Part shown: positions 34,163-43,774 of the stretch, one piece after another
Numbering within the stretch: position 1 is the first letter of the stretch
Layout of the letters: every line of letters begins with the position of its first letter
DNA from: Gammaproteobacteria bacterium
GTDB taxonomy: Bacteria; Pseudomonadota; Gammaproteobacteria; HK1
Direction: 5' to 3'
Assembly: GCA_022824305.1 (NCBI GenBank)
Contig: JAJEAD010000059.1
Location: 62,001 to 126,000 of the forward strand
Length of the DNA: 64,000 nucleotides
Translations under genes and position numbers: made by a program
Notes under the pieces: generated by a model
Database searches by the model: none
Seen by the model: only the letters and a program-made list of their open reading frames with translations
Told to the model about the DNA's origin: nothing

Positions 34163-37100
34163 TCCGCTACTTCGCCGCGCACCCCACCGCGGCGAACCTC
34201 CTGATGTTGCTGCTGGTGGTGTTGGGAGTCACCGCGCTGCCCGATGTCCGGCGCGAGACCCTGCCCGACTTCAGCGTTCCCGAGGTCGAGATCAGCGTCA
34301 TGTTTCCCGGAGCCCCTGCCCGCGACGTCGAGGAGGCGATCTGCCTGCCCGTCGAAGAGGCGATGGACGGCGTGAACGACGTGGAAGAGATCCGTTGCGA
34401 TGCCCGGGAAGGCGCGGCGAAGGCGGTCGTGCGGATGCGCGAAGGCGCCGACATCGACCGCTTCGTCGCCGAGGTCCGCACCGAGGCGGACGCGATCGAC
34501 AACCTCCCGGAGCGCGCCGAGGCGCCGGTAATCCGTCAGCTCGGGCGCACCAACGAGGTCATCTCGATCACGGTGAGCGGTCCGATGGACGAAGCGTCGC
34601 TCAAGGCCTACGCGGAGTCCCTGAAGGCGAGACTGCAGGCGCAGGACGAGATCTCGCTCGTGCGCATCCAGGGTTTCTCGGACCACCAGATCCGGGTGCA
34701 CGTGCCGGCGCTCCTGCTCCGCCAGTACGGGGTGAGCCTCGCGGAGCTCGCCGATGCAATTGCGCGGCAGAGCGTGAAACTGCCCGTCGGCATCATCGAG
34801 ACGCGCGAGCAGGACATCCTGCTTCGCTTCGACGACGAGCGTCGCGCGGTGCGCGAGCTCGAGGACCTCGTGGTGCTCGCGAGCGAGGGCGGAGGATCGA
34901 TCCGGCTCGGGGACATCGCCACCGTGAGCGACCGCTTCGAGCTCGACGAGGATCGCATCGTCCAGGACGGCGTGCGGGCGGCGAGGCTGGACGTGCGCAT
35001 GGACAAGGAGCAGGACATCATCCGGGTGGTGGAGGCGGTGAAGCGCTTCGTTGCCGAAGAGCGCCGGCGCGCATCACCGGGAGTCTCCCTGGCGCTCACC
35101 CGGGATGTCGCGTCGGTGGTGAGCGACCGTCTCCGGATGCTCGTGCGCAACGGCGTGCAGGGGCTCGCTCTCGTGTTCGTCACGCTGTGGCTCTTCTTCC
35201 GCCTGCGCCTCTCCTTCTGGGTGGTGGCGGGACTGCCGGTCTCCTTTCTCGGCGGCCTCTACCTGATGGGGCTCCTCGGCTACTCCATCAACATGATCAC
35301 CATGGTCGCCCTGCTCATCTCCATCGGCCTGCTGATGGACGACGCCATCGTCATCAGCGAGAACATCGCGAGCCATCTCCGGCGCGGCCGCCGCGCGCTC
35401 GACGCCGCGATCGAGGGCACGCGCGAAGTCCTGCCCGGGGTGGTCTCGTCCTTCGTCACGACCTGCGCAGTGTTCGGTCCGCTCGCGTTCATCTCCGGCG
35501 ACATCGGCAGGGTGCTCAAGGTGCTTCCGGTCGTGCTGATCCTCGTGCTCGCGGTCAGCCTCGTCGAAGCCTTCCTCATTCTTCCCAATCACCTCGCCCA
35601 CAGCTTCGGAGGCGGCGGCCGCGCACCCTCGCGCTTCCGGGCCGCCTTCGAGCGGGGCGTGGAAAGGTTGCGTGACGACGTGGCGGGGCGCCTCGTGGAT
35701 GGCGCCGTACGCTGGCGCTATCCTTTCCTGGGCGCGGTCGCCGCGGTCTTTCTCTTCTCCGTCGCAATGCTCGCGAGCGGTCGGATCGGGTTTCAGGCCT
35801 TTCCGGACATCGAGGGCGATGTCATCGAGGCGCGACTGCTGCTGCCGCAGGGCACGCCGCTGCGCCGCACGGAATCGGTCGTCGATTCCGTGGTTGCGGC
35901 CCTCGGCCGCGTGAACGCCCGCCTCTCGCCGGGCGCCGGGGACGCCGATCGCCTCGTCCGCAGCGTGAGCGTGCGCTACTCGCGCAACCCGGAAGCATCG
36001 GAGTCCGGCCCGCACGTAGCGACCATCACCGCCGACCTGTTGACGGCGGAACGGCGGGGCATCCGTCTCGACGACGTCCTCGCGCATTGGCGCGAGGAGA
36101 CGGGCGCAATTCCGGACGTGCTCGCCCTCAACTTCGCCGACCCGCAGCCCGGTCCCGCCGGTCACGCGATCGACTTCCGACTCCACGGCGCCGACCTGGA
36201 AGCGCTCGAAGGCGCCGCGCACGAGCTGGTCGCGTGGCTCGTACGCTACGAGGGGGTCGAGAGCGTGATGTCCGATCTGCGCCCCGGCAAGCCGGAGCGC
36301 CGGATTCGCCTGCGAGCGGACGCCCTGTCGCTCGGAGTCGACGCCGCCACCGTCGCGAATCAGCTCCGCGCCGCCTTCCTCGGCACCACCGCCTACGAGG
36401 TGCAGGTCGGAGTCGAGGCGCTCGAAGTCGACGTCCGCCTCGCGCACGCGGATCGGGACGGGTTCGAGGACCTCGAGAACTTCCGCGTCACCCTGCCCGA
36501 CGGCGCGCTCGTGCCGCTCAGCGCGCTCGCCACCGTCGAGACGGGGCGCGGCTACAGCCGCATCCACCGCATCGACCGCCGGCGCACGGCGACGGTGTGG
36601 GGCGACATCGACCCCAGGGTGGCCAACGCCATCGCGATCGTCTCCGACACCGAGCGCCGTTTCCTGCCGGGCCTCATGGAACGCTACCCCGCGCTCTCGG
36701 TGTCGGTGGAGGGGCAGGCCACCGAAGCTGGAGAGACCGGCGCCTCGATCCGCAACGCGTTCCTCTTCGGCGTCGTGGGAGTCTTCCTCCTGCTCTGCTT
36801 CCAGTTCCGGAGCTACGTCGAGCCTCTCGCGGTCATGTGCGTGATCCCCGCCGCGCTCATCGGGATCGTGTGGGGTCACTTCCTGATGGGGCTCGATCTC
36901 TCGATGCCCAGCATGATGGGTGCGGTGTCGCTGTCCGGCATCGTCGTCAACGACTCGATCCTCCTGGTGACCTTCCTCAAGCGCCGCGTGGCCGGGGGCA
37001 GCCCGGTGCTGGAAGCGGCACGGCGCGCGAGCCGGGACCGCTTCCGGGCGGTGCTGCTCACTTCCCTCACGACCATCGCGGGCCTGACCCCTCTGCTCTT

Positions 37101-37296
37101 CGAGACCTCCCTGCAGGCCCAGATCCTCATTCCCCTCGTCACCAGCATCGTGTTCGGGCTGCTGGCGACGACGCTGCTCGTGCTCTTCGTGGTGCCGGTG
37201 CTCTACGCCATCCTCGACGACTTCGGCCTCAGCGCGGCGCGGGACGTCCGGCCCGGCGAGCGCCCGGCGCCTCCGGGCGAGATCGCCGTTTCCTGA
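34159..37296 (+). CDS. RND-family efflux permease
   Basis: A 1045-residue pump with the AcrB layout of 12 membrane segments and two large periplasmic loops. The first segment is NLLMLLLVVLGVTALPDVRR, and DFSVPEVEISVMFPGA marks the porter domain. GVNDVEEIRC and the TM4 motif LLISIGLLMDDAIVISENI with the proton-relay Asp pair follow, then the second half repeats this pattern through SLSGIVVNDSILLVTFLKRR. TTG 34159 overlaps the adaptor stop. The closest pattern is the heavy-metal/multidrug-like HAE family; the exported substrate is not evident. It converges on the aldo-keto reductase gene. Confidence 0.95.
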   Translation: MIRYFAAHPTAANLLMLLLVVLGVTALPDVRRETLPDFSVPEVEISVMFPGAPARDVEEAICLPVEEAMDGVNDVEEIRCDAREGAAKAVVRMREGADIDRFVAEVRTEADAIDNLPERAEAPVIRQLGRTNEVISITVSGPMDEASLKAYAESLKARLQAQDEISLVRIQGFSDHQIRVHVPALLLRQYGVSLAELADAIARQSVKLPVGIIETREQDILLRFDDERRAVRELEDLVVLASEGGGSIRLGDIATVSDRFELDEDRIVQDGVRAARLDVRMDKEQDIIRVVEAVKRFVAEERRRASPGVSLALTRDVASVVSDRLRMLVRNGVQGLALVFVTLWLFFRLRLSFWVVAGLPVSFLGGLYLMGLLGYSINMITMVALLISIGLLMDDAIVISENIASHLRRGRRALDAAIEGTREVLPGVVSSFVTTCAVFGPLAFISGDIGRVLKVLPVVLILVLAVSLVEAFLILPNHLAHSFGGGGRAPSRFRAAFERGVERLRDDVAGRLVDGAVRWRYPFLGAVAAVFLFSVAMLASGRIGFQAFPDIEGDVIEARLLLPQGTPLRRTESVVDSVVAALGRVNARLSPGAGDADRLVRSVSVRYSRNPEASESGPHVATITADLLTAERRGIRLDDVLAHWREETGAIPDVLALNFADPQPGPAGHAIDFRLHGADLEALEGAAHELVAWLVRYEGVESVMSDLRPGKPERRIRLRADALSLGVDAATVANQLRAAFLGTTAYEVQVGVEALEVDVRLAHADRDGFEDLENFRVTLPDGALVPLSALATVETGRGYSRIHRIDRRRTATVWGDIDPRVANAIAIVSDTERRFLPGLMERYPALSVSVEGQATEAGETGASIRNAFLFGVVGVFLLLCFQFRSYVEPLAVMCVIPAALIGIVWGHFLMGLDLSMPSMMGAVSLSGIVVNDSILLVTFLKRRVAGGSPVLEAARRASRDRFRAVLLTSLTTIAGLTPLLFETSLQAQILIPLVTSIVFGLLATTLLVLFVVPVLYAILDDFGLSAARDVRPGERPAPPGEIAVS

Positions 37297-37404
37297 TTCG
37301 AGACCCGCATGCCGCCGGCTCCCTCCGGGCGGGTCCTCCATGCCTTCCCCGAGCCGCGAAGTGGTCCCCGGAACGGCGATGCTACCCTGCGGAGCCCGGC
37401 ACCT

Positions 37405-38448
37405 TCACGCCCCGCGGCCGCCCTGGCCGTAGTGCATGATTCTGCCGTGCCGCCCTTCCTTGTCGCGCTCGAGGTCGTAGCAGTCGCCCACGGGTCCTTT
37501 CCGGCGCGCGGTGACGGCGTCGACGGCGGCGTGGTCCTCCTCGTCCAGAGCGAAATCGAATACCGCGACGTTCTCGGCAAGGTGGCGCGTGGAGGTGGCG
37601 CCGACGATCGCGGCGGCGACATCGGGGCGTTCGAGGACCCAGCGCAACCCGACCTGGGAGATGCTCCTGCCGTGCTTGTCGGCGATTGCGCGAAGGGTGT
37701 CGAGCAGCTCCTGGACCAGTGTCCAGCCGCCGAAGTCCTCGATGATGAGCTTGTACTTCGTCAGGGATCGGTTGCCGAAGGGACCGGGCGGCTCGGTCGC
37801 GCCGAGCCAGTCCGCAGCGAGGAAGCCCCCGGCGAGAGTGCCGTAGCAGAGCTGCACGATGCCGCGTTCCCGGCAGGCGGGGATGAGGCTGGAATCGGGG
37901 CGAAGATCGAGAGGCGAGTACTGCGGCTGGTTCGTGACGATCGGGACACCGGCTTCGAGAAGCCGGCCGAGTTGCGCGGTGTTGAAGTTGGTGGCCCCGA
38001 TGCGGGCGACCTTGCCGGCCCGGCGCAGGTCCGCGAGCCAGAGCGCGGTCTCGATGAAGCCCGGGATGCCGTCCGGGTCCCACCAGTAGTACTGGACGAG
38101 GTCGAGGCGCTCCACGCGCAGCCGGCGAATCGATCGGTCGATGATGCTCTCGACCCAGGCCGGCGTGATCCGGCCGAGCCGGTGGTACTCGGGCACGAAC
38201 TTGGTGTGGACCTGCACGTGGGGCGCGAGGCTCGGATGGGCGGCGCGAAAGTTCCCGATCATTTCCTCGACGCCGGCATAGACGTCCGCGCAGTCGAAGG
38301 TCGTGATTCCCGCCTCCACGAAGGTGGCCATGTCCCGAATCGCCTGAGCGCGGTCGATGCGGCCGTGGCCGCCCGCCAGGTGCCAGCCGCCCTTGATCAG
38401 CCGCGAGATCTCGTAGCCGGGCTCAATCTCGTAGCGCTCGACGCTCAT
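37405..38448 (-). CDS. aldo/keto reductase family protein with His-to-Tyr change
   Basis: A 347-residue TIM-barrel reductase. ITTFDCADVYAGVEEMIGNF supplies catalytic Asp and Tyr, and QVHTKFVPE the Lys. The catalytic His, normally in DLVQIHW, is replaced: the segment is LDLVQYYWWDPDG. IGATNFNTAQL and IVTNQPQYSPLD are typical NADPH-binding barrel motifs, and the C-terminal VAAIVGATSTRHLAEN is the cofactor phosphate site. The start codon overlaps the stop of the TIGR04076-like gene by four bases (ATGA). It is the last gene of the minus-strand UbiD operon and may reduce an aldehyde made by it. Confidence 0.88.
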   Translation of the reverse strand: MSVERYEIEPGYEISRLIKGGWHLAGGHGRIDRAQAIRDMATFVEAGITTFDCADVYAGVEEMIGNFRAAHPSLAPHVQVHTKFVPEYHRLGRITPAWVESIIDRSIRRLRVERLDLVQYYWWDPDGIPGFIETALWLADLRRAGKVARIGATNFNTAQLGRLLEAGVPIVTNQPQYSPLDLRPDSSLIPACRERGIVQLCYGTLAGGFLAADWLGATEPPGPFGNRSLTKYKLIIEDFGGWTLVQELLDTLRAIADKHGRSISQVGLRWVLERPDVAAAIVGATSTRHLAENVAVFDFALDEEDHAAVDAVTARRKGPVGDCYDLERDKEGRHGRIMHYGQGGRGA

Positions 38449-38789
38449 GGCCGGTGCGGGTCGACGGGTACCCCCCTGGTCTCGCCGTGGCGGAAGGTGC
38501 GCTTGCCCACCCTGGTAATGCGGAACTTCGAGCCGCACTGCGGATCGGCACAGGCCACCTCCTCGTCGGTGGTCATCCAGTCGTTGGGGTGGGTCATGCG
38601 CTGCTTCGCGGGAAGGAGGGGGAGCAGACCGGCGAAGGTATAGATGGACCAGGACTGTCCGGGCGGCATCTCGATGTGCTCTCCGCGTAGGAAGAAGTGA
38701 TCGCCCGCCTGTCGCCCGCAACAGCACGGCCGGGTTCCCGCGACCCATTCGACCTTGAGGTCGTAGAGCGTGAAGCTGTCGTCGGCCAT
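38445..38789 (-). CDS. TIGR04076-like small Cys-containing protein
   Basis: A 114-residue protein with cysteine clusters: TRPCCCGRQAGDHFFLRGEH and ACADPQCGSKFRITRVGKRTF, separated by the aromatic WSIYTFAGLLPLLPAKQR. The overall pattern (beta-strand LYDLKVEWV, a 'G..F...', a central 'P..' helix, C-terminal basic strand) resembles TIGR04076 proteins, which are about this length and of unknown role, often beside aldo-keto reductases and decarboxylases. It overlaps the next gene by four bases, so the two proteins are made together. A metal-binding or redox accessory role is inference. Confidence 0.6.
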   Translation of the reverse strand: MADDSFTLYDLKVEWVAGTRPCCCGRQAGDHFFLRGEHIEMPPGQSWSIYTFAGLLPLLPAKQRMTHPNDWMTTDEEVACADPQCGSKFRITRVGKRTFRHGETRGVPVDPHRP

Positions 38790-38877
38790 GTGGCAGCGTC
38801 TCCTTCGAGCCCGAGCCTCGAATCTACGGCAAAGCGGCGCGGAAAGCGCGCGAGCGCCGGCAGTCCTCGCGGGCGAG

Positions 38878-40197
38878 TCAGCTCCCGAAGTAGGCGTCGA
38901 GGTCGACCTCGTCCACTCCCGGCACCACCTTGCGCAGGAACTGCTCCCGGCGGGGGAAGGGGGCGGTGGCGTCGATGCCCATGCGGCCCCAGTGGTCGTG
39001 GTGGGCATCGCGATAGAAGGAGGGTGTCTCGGGAACGATGATGACGTCGCGGTCCGGGCGCGCCCGGGTCATGACCGCCCAGCTGACCTCGTGGAGGTCG
39101 TAGAGATCGACGTCCTCGTCGACGACGATGCAGTACTTCGCCCAGACCGGCGAGTTGCCGAACACCGACAGGATCACCTGTCGGGCGTGCCCTTCGAACT
39201 CCTGGCGGATCTGCACCACCGTCTGCAGCACGAAGGGGAGGCAGGCGACGTCGAGGATGCCCGGCAGCACCGCGCTGATCCGCGAATATGTGGTCGCGGC
39301 AATCGAGAGCTCGAGAGTCAGCACCTCTTCCGCCGAGCCGCAGTTGATGCTGTGGAACACGGCGTCTTCGCGCACGGAGACCCCGAGCACCTCGAACACC
39401 GCGTTGTCGCCGACCGGCACGTAGTAGCCCATGAACTCCCCGAAGGGCCCTTCCGGGCGGCGCTCGTTCGCAAGGAAGCGGCCCTCGATCACGACCTCGG
39501 TGGAGGCGGGCACCATCAGGTCGATGTGCTTGCAGGGCCGCATCTCCACCGGCGCGCCGGCGAGATTCGCGGCGACCTCCAGCTCGTCGGTCTCGTAGGG
39601 CACCGGCGCCGCGGCGGCGAGAAATACTTCCGGCTGCGGTCCAATGAGCATCGCCGCCTCCAGGGGGCGCCCCATGCGCTCCGCCTTCTCGTGGTACATC
39701 GTCAGGTGGTGGGTGGGGGCGAGGCGGCAGCGAAGCTCTTCGTCGCTCACGAACATGGAGCGGTGAAAGGAGAGGTTCGGCACTCCGGTCTCGGGCTCTT
39801 CGGCGAGGAAGAGGGCGGAAGTGAAGTAGGGACCGCCGTCCCGCTCGGAATAGGTGAGGAGCGGCAGGTCGGACACCTTCGCATCGCGGAGGTCGTTGGG
39901 CATCGGCACGCTGCGCTTCGCCGGACCCTCGAGCCCGCCGAGATTCGCGAGCTCGTTCCACTTGCGGCAGAAGTCACGGGGTCCGATGCCGAGAATGTCG
40001 GCGAGGCGTTCCCGGCTGCCGTAGGTGTTCGTGAGCACCGGCAGTTCGGTGCCTTCGACGTTGGTGAAGAGGATGGGCCGGTTGGAGGTGCGTTGCACCT
40101 TCTCGGTGACCGCGGCGAGCTCGTGCCGGGCCGCTACCGGCCGGTGGGTGACGAGCAGCTCTCCGCGCTGTCGCAGGCGTTCCAGGTAGTGCCTCAT
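38878..40197 (-). CDS. UbiD-family prFMN-dependent decarboxylase
   Basis: A 439-residue UbiD-type (de)carboxylase. RPILFTNVEGTELPVLTNTY and GSRERLADILG open the protein; LTYSERDGGPYFTSALFLAE and NLSFHRSMF lie in the prFMN-binding domain. The conserved acidic motif is ANERRPEGPFGEFMGYYVPV, with the Glu pair used in decarboxylation. AKYCIVVDEDVDLYDLHEVS is the C-terminal domain. UbiD enzymes decarboxylate aromatic or unsaturated acids with prenylated FMN; the UbiX flavin prenyltransferase is not in the window. ATG 40197 chosen. Operon with TIGR04076-like and aldo-keto reductase genes. Confidence 0.93.
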   Translation of the reverse strand: MRHYLERLRQRGELLVTHRPVAARHELAAVTEKVQRTSNRPILFTNVEGTELPVLTNTYGSRERLADILGIGPRDFCRKWNELANLGGLEGPAKRSVPMPNDLRDAKVSDLPLLTYSERDGGPYFTSALFLAEEPETGVPNLSFHRSMFVSDEELRCRLAPTHHLTMYHEKAERMGRPLEAAMLIGPQPEVFLAAAAPVPYETDELEVAANLAGAPVEMRPCKHIDLMVPASTEVVIEGRFLANERRPEGPFGEFMGYYVPVGDNAVFEVLGVSVREDAVFHSINCGSAEEVLTLELSIAATTYSRISAVLPGILDVACLPFVLQTVVQIRQEFEGHARQVILSVFGNSPVWAKYCIVVDEDVDLYDLHEVSWAVMTRARPDRDVIIVPETPSFYRDAHHDHWGRMGIDATAPFPRREQFLRKVVPGVDEVDLDAYFGS

Positions 40198-40417
40198 GCC
40201 CTGTCCTCCGGTGCCCGTCTGCCGCGTGGACAACAGACGTTCGCGCCACTCCGATCCGGTCGGGCCCGGTCCCGGGAAGCGCGGTGGGGTCGATCGTGAG
40301 TCAACGGCTCGTTCGTGTCCGGGGCCGCCATGGCGGGACGGTGGAGGGGTCCCGCCTCCGCCACAGTCTACTCCCGTCGCGCCCCCGAAGAGTCGGGGGA
40401 GCGCACGATGGGCTCGC

Positions 40418-41356
40418 TCAGGCGCCCCGCAGTCCTCCGGCGAGGGCGCGTATGTGCTCCACTCCCACGCCGCAGCAGCCGCCGACGATCGAAGCCCCCG
40501 CCTCGACCCAGCGCCTCGCGTCGGCCAGGTACTCGTCCGGCGAAACCTGGTCGACGAAGGTCCAGTTCGGTCGCGTCCAGTAGCCCGCGTTGGGATAGGC
40601 GCCCACCGGTCCCGACCAGGCCCCACGAAGGACCCTGACGGCGTCCTCGGTCAGGTCCCGGACCGAGTGCATCATGAGGACGGCCGAGCCGCCCACCGAC
40701 ATGATCTCCCTTGCCGCCTCCGCGAGCGGGCCGTAGGTCACCGCCGCTTCGGGGGCTTCAGTGCTCTCCTCCATGCCGAAGAGCACGGCGCCGCCGTCGC
40801 GATCGCGCACGCAGCTCAGGGAGACCCACACCGGCACGCCCAGGTCCGTCGTCGCGTTCACCATGGTCCTGATCGTCCGCACGCTGGACCCCAGAGTCTC
40901 CAGCATCAGCAGGTCGACGCCCTCCTCGACCAGGATCCCGGCCTGGGCGCGGAAATGGCCGTACAGCGTCTCCCGGTCGAGCGCTCCGAAGTGACCGTAG
41001 GTCCCGACCGATCCCGCCACCGCGACGGACTCCGCCCGCGCTGACCGGTCGCGCTCCTCCCGGGCCATGTGCACCGAACGACGGTTCCAGTCCTCGAAGT
41101 GCTCGGCCAGTCCGCAGCGCTGCATGGCTTCCCGGGTGGCGGAGTAGCTGTTGGTCGTGATGATGTCCGCGCCGGCATCGATGTACCGGCGGTGGACCCG
41201 GCGCACCACGTCGGGAGCGTCGGCGAGCGCGCGGGCGCACCAGAGACTCTGATCCATGCGGGCGCCCAGTCGCTCGAGCTCGGAACCGTTGGCGCCGTCC
41301 AGAATCACCGGACCCTCGCCCTGAAGCAGTGTTTCGAGTCGATCGATCGGCGCCAA
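40418..41356 (-). CDS. homocysteine S-methyltransferase family protein
   Basis: A 312-residue Zn-dependent methyltransferase-like barrel. VILDGANGSELERLGARMD is the family N-terminus and ADIITTNSYSATREAMQRCG the second motif. VSLSCVRDRDG supplies the first zinc Cys and IVGGCCGVGVEHIRAL the Cys pair. Members move a methyl group from S-methylmethionine or betaine-type donors to homocysteine or a related thiol. The start is a TTG at 41356, with GGGGGTCGAGG ahead of it. Likely first gene of the minus-strand UbiD operon, 220 bases upstream of it. With the GcvT-like gene diverging from it, one-carbon transfer may be a local theme. Confidence 0.9.
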   Translation of the reverse strand: MAPIDRLETLLQGEGPVILDGANGSELERLGARMDQSLWCARALADAPDVVRRVHRRYIDAGADIITTNSYSATREAMQRCGLAEHFEDWNRRSVHMAREERDRSARAESVAVAGSVGTYGHFGALDRETLYGHFRAQAGILVEEGVDLLMLETLGSSVRTIRTMVNATTDLGVPVWVSLSCVRDRDGGAVLFGMEESTEAPEAAVTYGPLAEAAREIMSVGGSAVLMMHSVRDLTEDAVRVLRGAWSGPVGAYPNAGYWTRPNWTFVDQVSPDEYLADARRWVEAGASIVGGCCGVGVEHIRALAGGLRGA

Positions 41357-41568
41357 CGTTGAATCCTCGACCCCCAGAGTCGGGGCGCACCATCACCGGG
41401 GAGGGGTACGCTGTCAACCGCGCCGGGCCATGGGGGTGACGGCGCCGGCGCTACCCGCCATCATGCACCGCCGCTGAAGGCTCCCGCTCCTCCCGAGCCG
41501 GACTGCGACGGAGTATGGCGGCCGGCTTGCGCGCCCGCCGCAGGAACCGCGATCAGAGAGCTTCGTCC

Positions 41569-42732
41569 ATGAACATTCAGGAAAACCTGGACATCAACGA
41601 CACCGTGCGGGTGAGCTCCCGGTGCTTCGAGGTGTCTCCCTATCTCGAGCGCTACGAGAGCCCGGACATGGTGCGTGGCGTCTACGCCGGCCGCTTCTTC
41701 GCGATCTACAACGGCGAGGACCCGGTGCACAAGTACTGGACGCTGCGACGCAAGGCCCTGCTCTACGACGTGCCGGAGAAGCCGGTGGAGATTTCCGGCC
41801 CCGACTCCGTGCCCTTCCTGGAGAAGGTGCTGACGCGAAGGGTCGCCACGCTCGCCGAGGGAAGAGGCCGCTACGCCATCGCCTGCACGCCGCAGGGCGG
41901 GGTGTTCATGGACGGCGTGCTGTTCCGGCTGGGAGACGAACGTTTCTGGTACGTGCAGGCGGACGGCGCCTTCGAGACCTGGCTGACCGCGCACAGCGGC
42001 GGATTCGACGTCATGATATCGGACCCGCGCTCCCGCGTGATCCAGATCCAGGGACCGGCGTCGATGGACATCATGCGGGCGGCCTCCGCCGGGGGGATCG
42101 ACGCGGGCTTCAAGCGCTTCCGGGCGGGATTCTTCCATCTCGGCGGGCAGCGGCTCTACGTCTCGCGCACCGGGTTCACCGGCGAGCTCGGCTACGAGAT
42201 CTACTGCAACGGCGAGGCGACCGACCATCTCGCCCTGTGGGACCACCTGATGGCGGCGGGCGAGCCCTTCGGCATGGAGTTCTCCAGCACGCGTTCCATG
42301 ACCATCCGGCGCATCGAAGCGGGAATACTGGGCAACATGACGGACATGGACACGACCATGACGCCGTTTCAGGCGGGCCTGGGAGCCTTCGTCGACATGG
42401 ACAAGGGGGAGTTCATCGGTCGCGCCGCGCTCCTCGGCGCGGACCGCCGCACCCTGCTGTACGGCGTGACCTGCGATGCCGCCGTTCCCGGTCGGGGCAG
42501 CACGGTGCAGGACGGCGGGGCCGCGGTCGCCACCCTGACCGCGGGGGTCGATTCCCCGACGCTCGGCTGCGGCATCGGCTACGCGCGCTTCCGCGAACCC
42601 GGGGAGTGGGGCGGGCGCGAGCTGAAGGTCAGGCTGCCCGACGGCGACGTGCACGCGTGCCGCGTCGTCGATCTCCCCTTCTTCGATCGCGAGAAGCGCA
42701 TCGTGCGGGGACTCGAGCGCACGATTCCCTGA
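41569..42732 (+). CDS. GcvT-like aminomethyltransferase family protein
   Basis: A 387-residue tetrahydrofolate-dependent aminomethyltransferase-fold protein. EDPVHKYWTLRRKALLYDVP leads into VEISGPDSVPFLEKVLTR, YAIACTPQGGVFMDGVLFRL and IQIQGPASMDIM. LYVSRTGFTGELGYEIYC holds the folate-binding Gly-Glu segment, and the C-terminal domain has FIGRAALLGADRR and GYARFREPGEWGG. Relatives demethylate glycine betaine derivatives, dimethylglycine or DMSP. ATG 41569 (MNIQENLDIN) was chosen over an upstream arginine-rich extension. Exact substrate unknown. Followed by hairpins at 42.77 kb. Confidence 0.87.
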   Translation: MNIQENLDINDTVRVSSRCFEVSPYLERYESPDMVRGVYAGRFFAIYNGEDPVHKYWTLRRKALLYDVPEKPVEISGPDSVPFLEKVLTRRVATLAEGRGRYAIACTPQGGVFMDGVLFRLGDERFWYVQADGAFETWLTAHSGGFDVMISDPRSRVIQIQGPASMDIMRAASAGGIDAGFKRFRAGFFHLGGQRLYVSRTGFTGELGYEIYCNGEATDHLALWDHLMAAGEPFGMEFSSTRSMTIRRIEAGILGNMTDMDTTMTPFQAGLGAFVDMDKGEFIGRAALLGADRRTLLYGVTCDAAVPGRGSTVQDGGAAVATLTAGVDSPTLGCGIGYARFREPGEWGGRELKVRLPDGDVHACRVVDLPFFDREKRIVRGLERTIP

Positions 42733-42768
42733 GTGCGCACGGCCGCGCGGTCGATTTCGGAAGGAATT

Positions 42769-42816
42769 CCGTCCCCCCGCGCCTCGCCGGCGGGGACGGT
42801 GTCCGGCGTTCGCCGG
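42769..42816 (+). terminator. two hairpins after the GcvT-like gene
   Basis: CCGTCCCC (42769-42776) pairs with GGGGACGG (42792-42799), and CCGGCG (42803-42808) pairs with CGCCGG (42811-42816) across two bases. They lie 37 bases after the stop and separate this gene from the racemase gene. Confidence 0.5.
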
Positions 42817-42979
42817 GCGTCTGCCGCGACCCGGGCACCGGGCGGCTCCGGGATGCGCTTCGGGGAGTTATCCGCCACGTGTCCACTGCGCGGCGAGACG
42901 AGGTCTCTCATCCGCCGCCGCGCTCCGCGCTTGCTGCTACCATGCTCCGGCAGAGCACATCGATCCGGGAGGCAGCGAC

Positions 42980-43774
42980 ATGAGTGCGAGCGCCGCGGAG
43001 CTTGAATCGAAGGGCGCCTGGCGCCTGATGCCCTGCGAGCACGACGGCGGCCCGGCGGCCCGGGCTGCGATCGGGCTCGTCACCCTGTGCAACGACGTGA
43101 CCATCGAGCCGGAGCTGCGCAACTTCCTGCCGCTCGAGGGCGTGGCCGTCTACGCGAGCCGGGTGCCCAACACCACCGCCGGTACCGTCGAGTCGCTGCG
43201 CCTGCTCGAGGGGCACATCACCGCCGCCGCCGCGCTCATCGTGCCCGACATCAGAATCGACGTGATGGCCTTCGGGTGCACGTCGGGGTCCATGGCGATC
43301 GGGCCCGACGTGGTAGCGGAGCGCATTCGGGAGGCCCGGCCCGGGATGGCCTGCACCAACCCGGTGAGCGCCGCCGCCAAGGGCCTGCGCGCGCTCGGCT
43401 GCAAGCGCATCGCGCTGCTCGACCCCTACACCGACGAGGTCAACGTGGTGGTGGAGCGCTACGTGAGCGGGCAGGGCTTCGACATCGTGGACAAGGGCAG
43501 CTTCAAGCAGCGCGGCGATCCGAACATCGTGCGGGTGCCGCCGCAGGCGATCTTCGAGGCGGGGCTCGCGCTCGCCTCCCCGGCGTCGGTGGACGGGCTC
43601 TTCATCTCCTGCACCGCGCTTCGAGTATCGCCGGTCATCGCACGGCTGGAGGCGGCGCTCGGCAAGCCGGTGGTGAGCAGCAACCAGGCGCTCGCCTGGG
43701 ACTGCCTGCGCCTTGCGGGCTGCGACGCCACCGTGCCCGGATTCGGGCGCCTGCTCGCGGGCGAGGGCGGATAG
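42980..43774 (+). CDS. Asp/Glu racemase-superfamily protein (EutA/maleate isomerase-like)
   Basis: A 264-residue protein of the arylmalonate decarboxylase/maleate isomerase/EutA group. The two catalytic cysteine motifs are MAFGCTSGSMAIG and LFISCTALRVSP. RVPNTTAGTVESL, TNPVSAAAKGLRALGCKRIA and LDPYTDEVN are typical. EutA belongs to ectoine-utilisation clusters, with an unproven isomerase role. The TAG stop is followed immediately by the GTG of the M24 gene, so the two are translationally coupled. That pairing matches ectoine clusters, where EutA and DoeA/EutD occur together. Confidence 0.88.
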   Translation: MSASAAELESKGAWRLMPCEHDGGPAARAAIGLVTLCNDVTIEPELRNFLPLEGVAVYASRVPNTTAGTVESLRLLEGHITAAAALIVPDIRIDVMAFGCTSGSMAIGPDVVAERIREARPGMACTNPVSAAAKGLRALGCKRIALLDPYTDEVNVVVERYVSGQGFDIVDKGSFKQRGDPNIVRVPPQAIFEAGLALASPASVDGLFISCTALRVSPVIARLEAALGKPVVSSNQALAWDCLRLAGCDATVPGFGRLLAGEGG

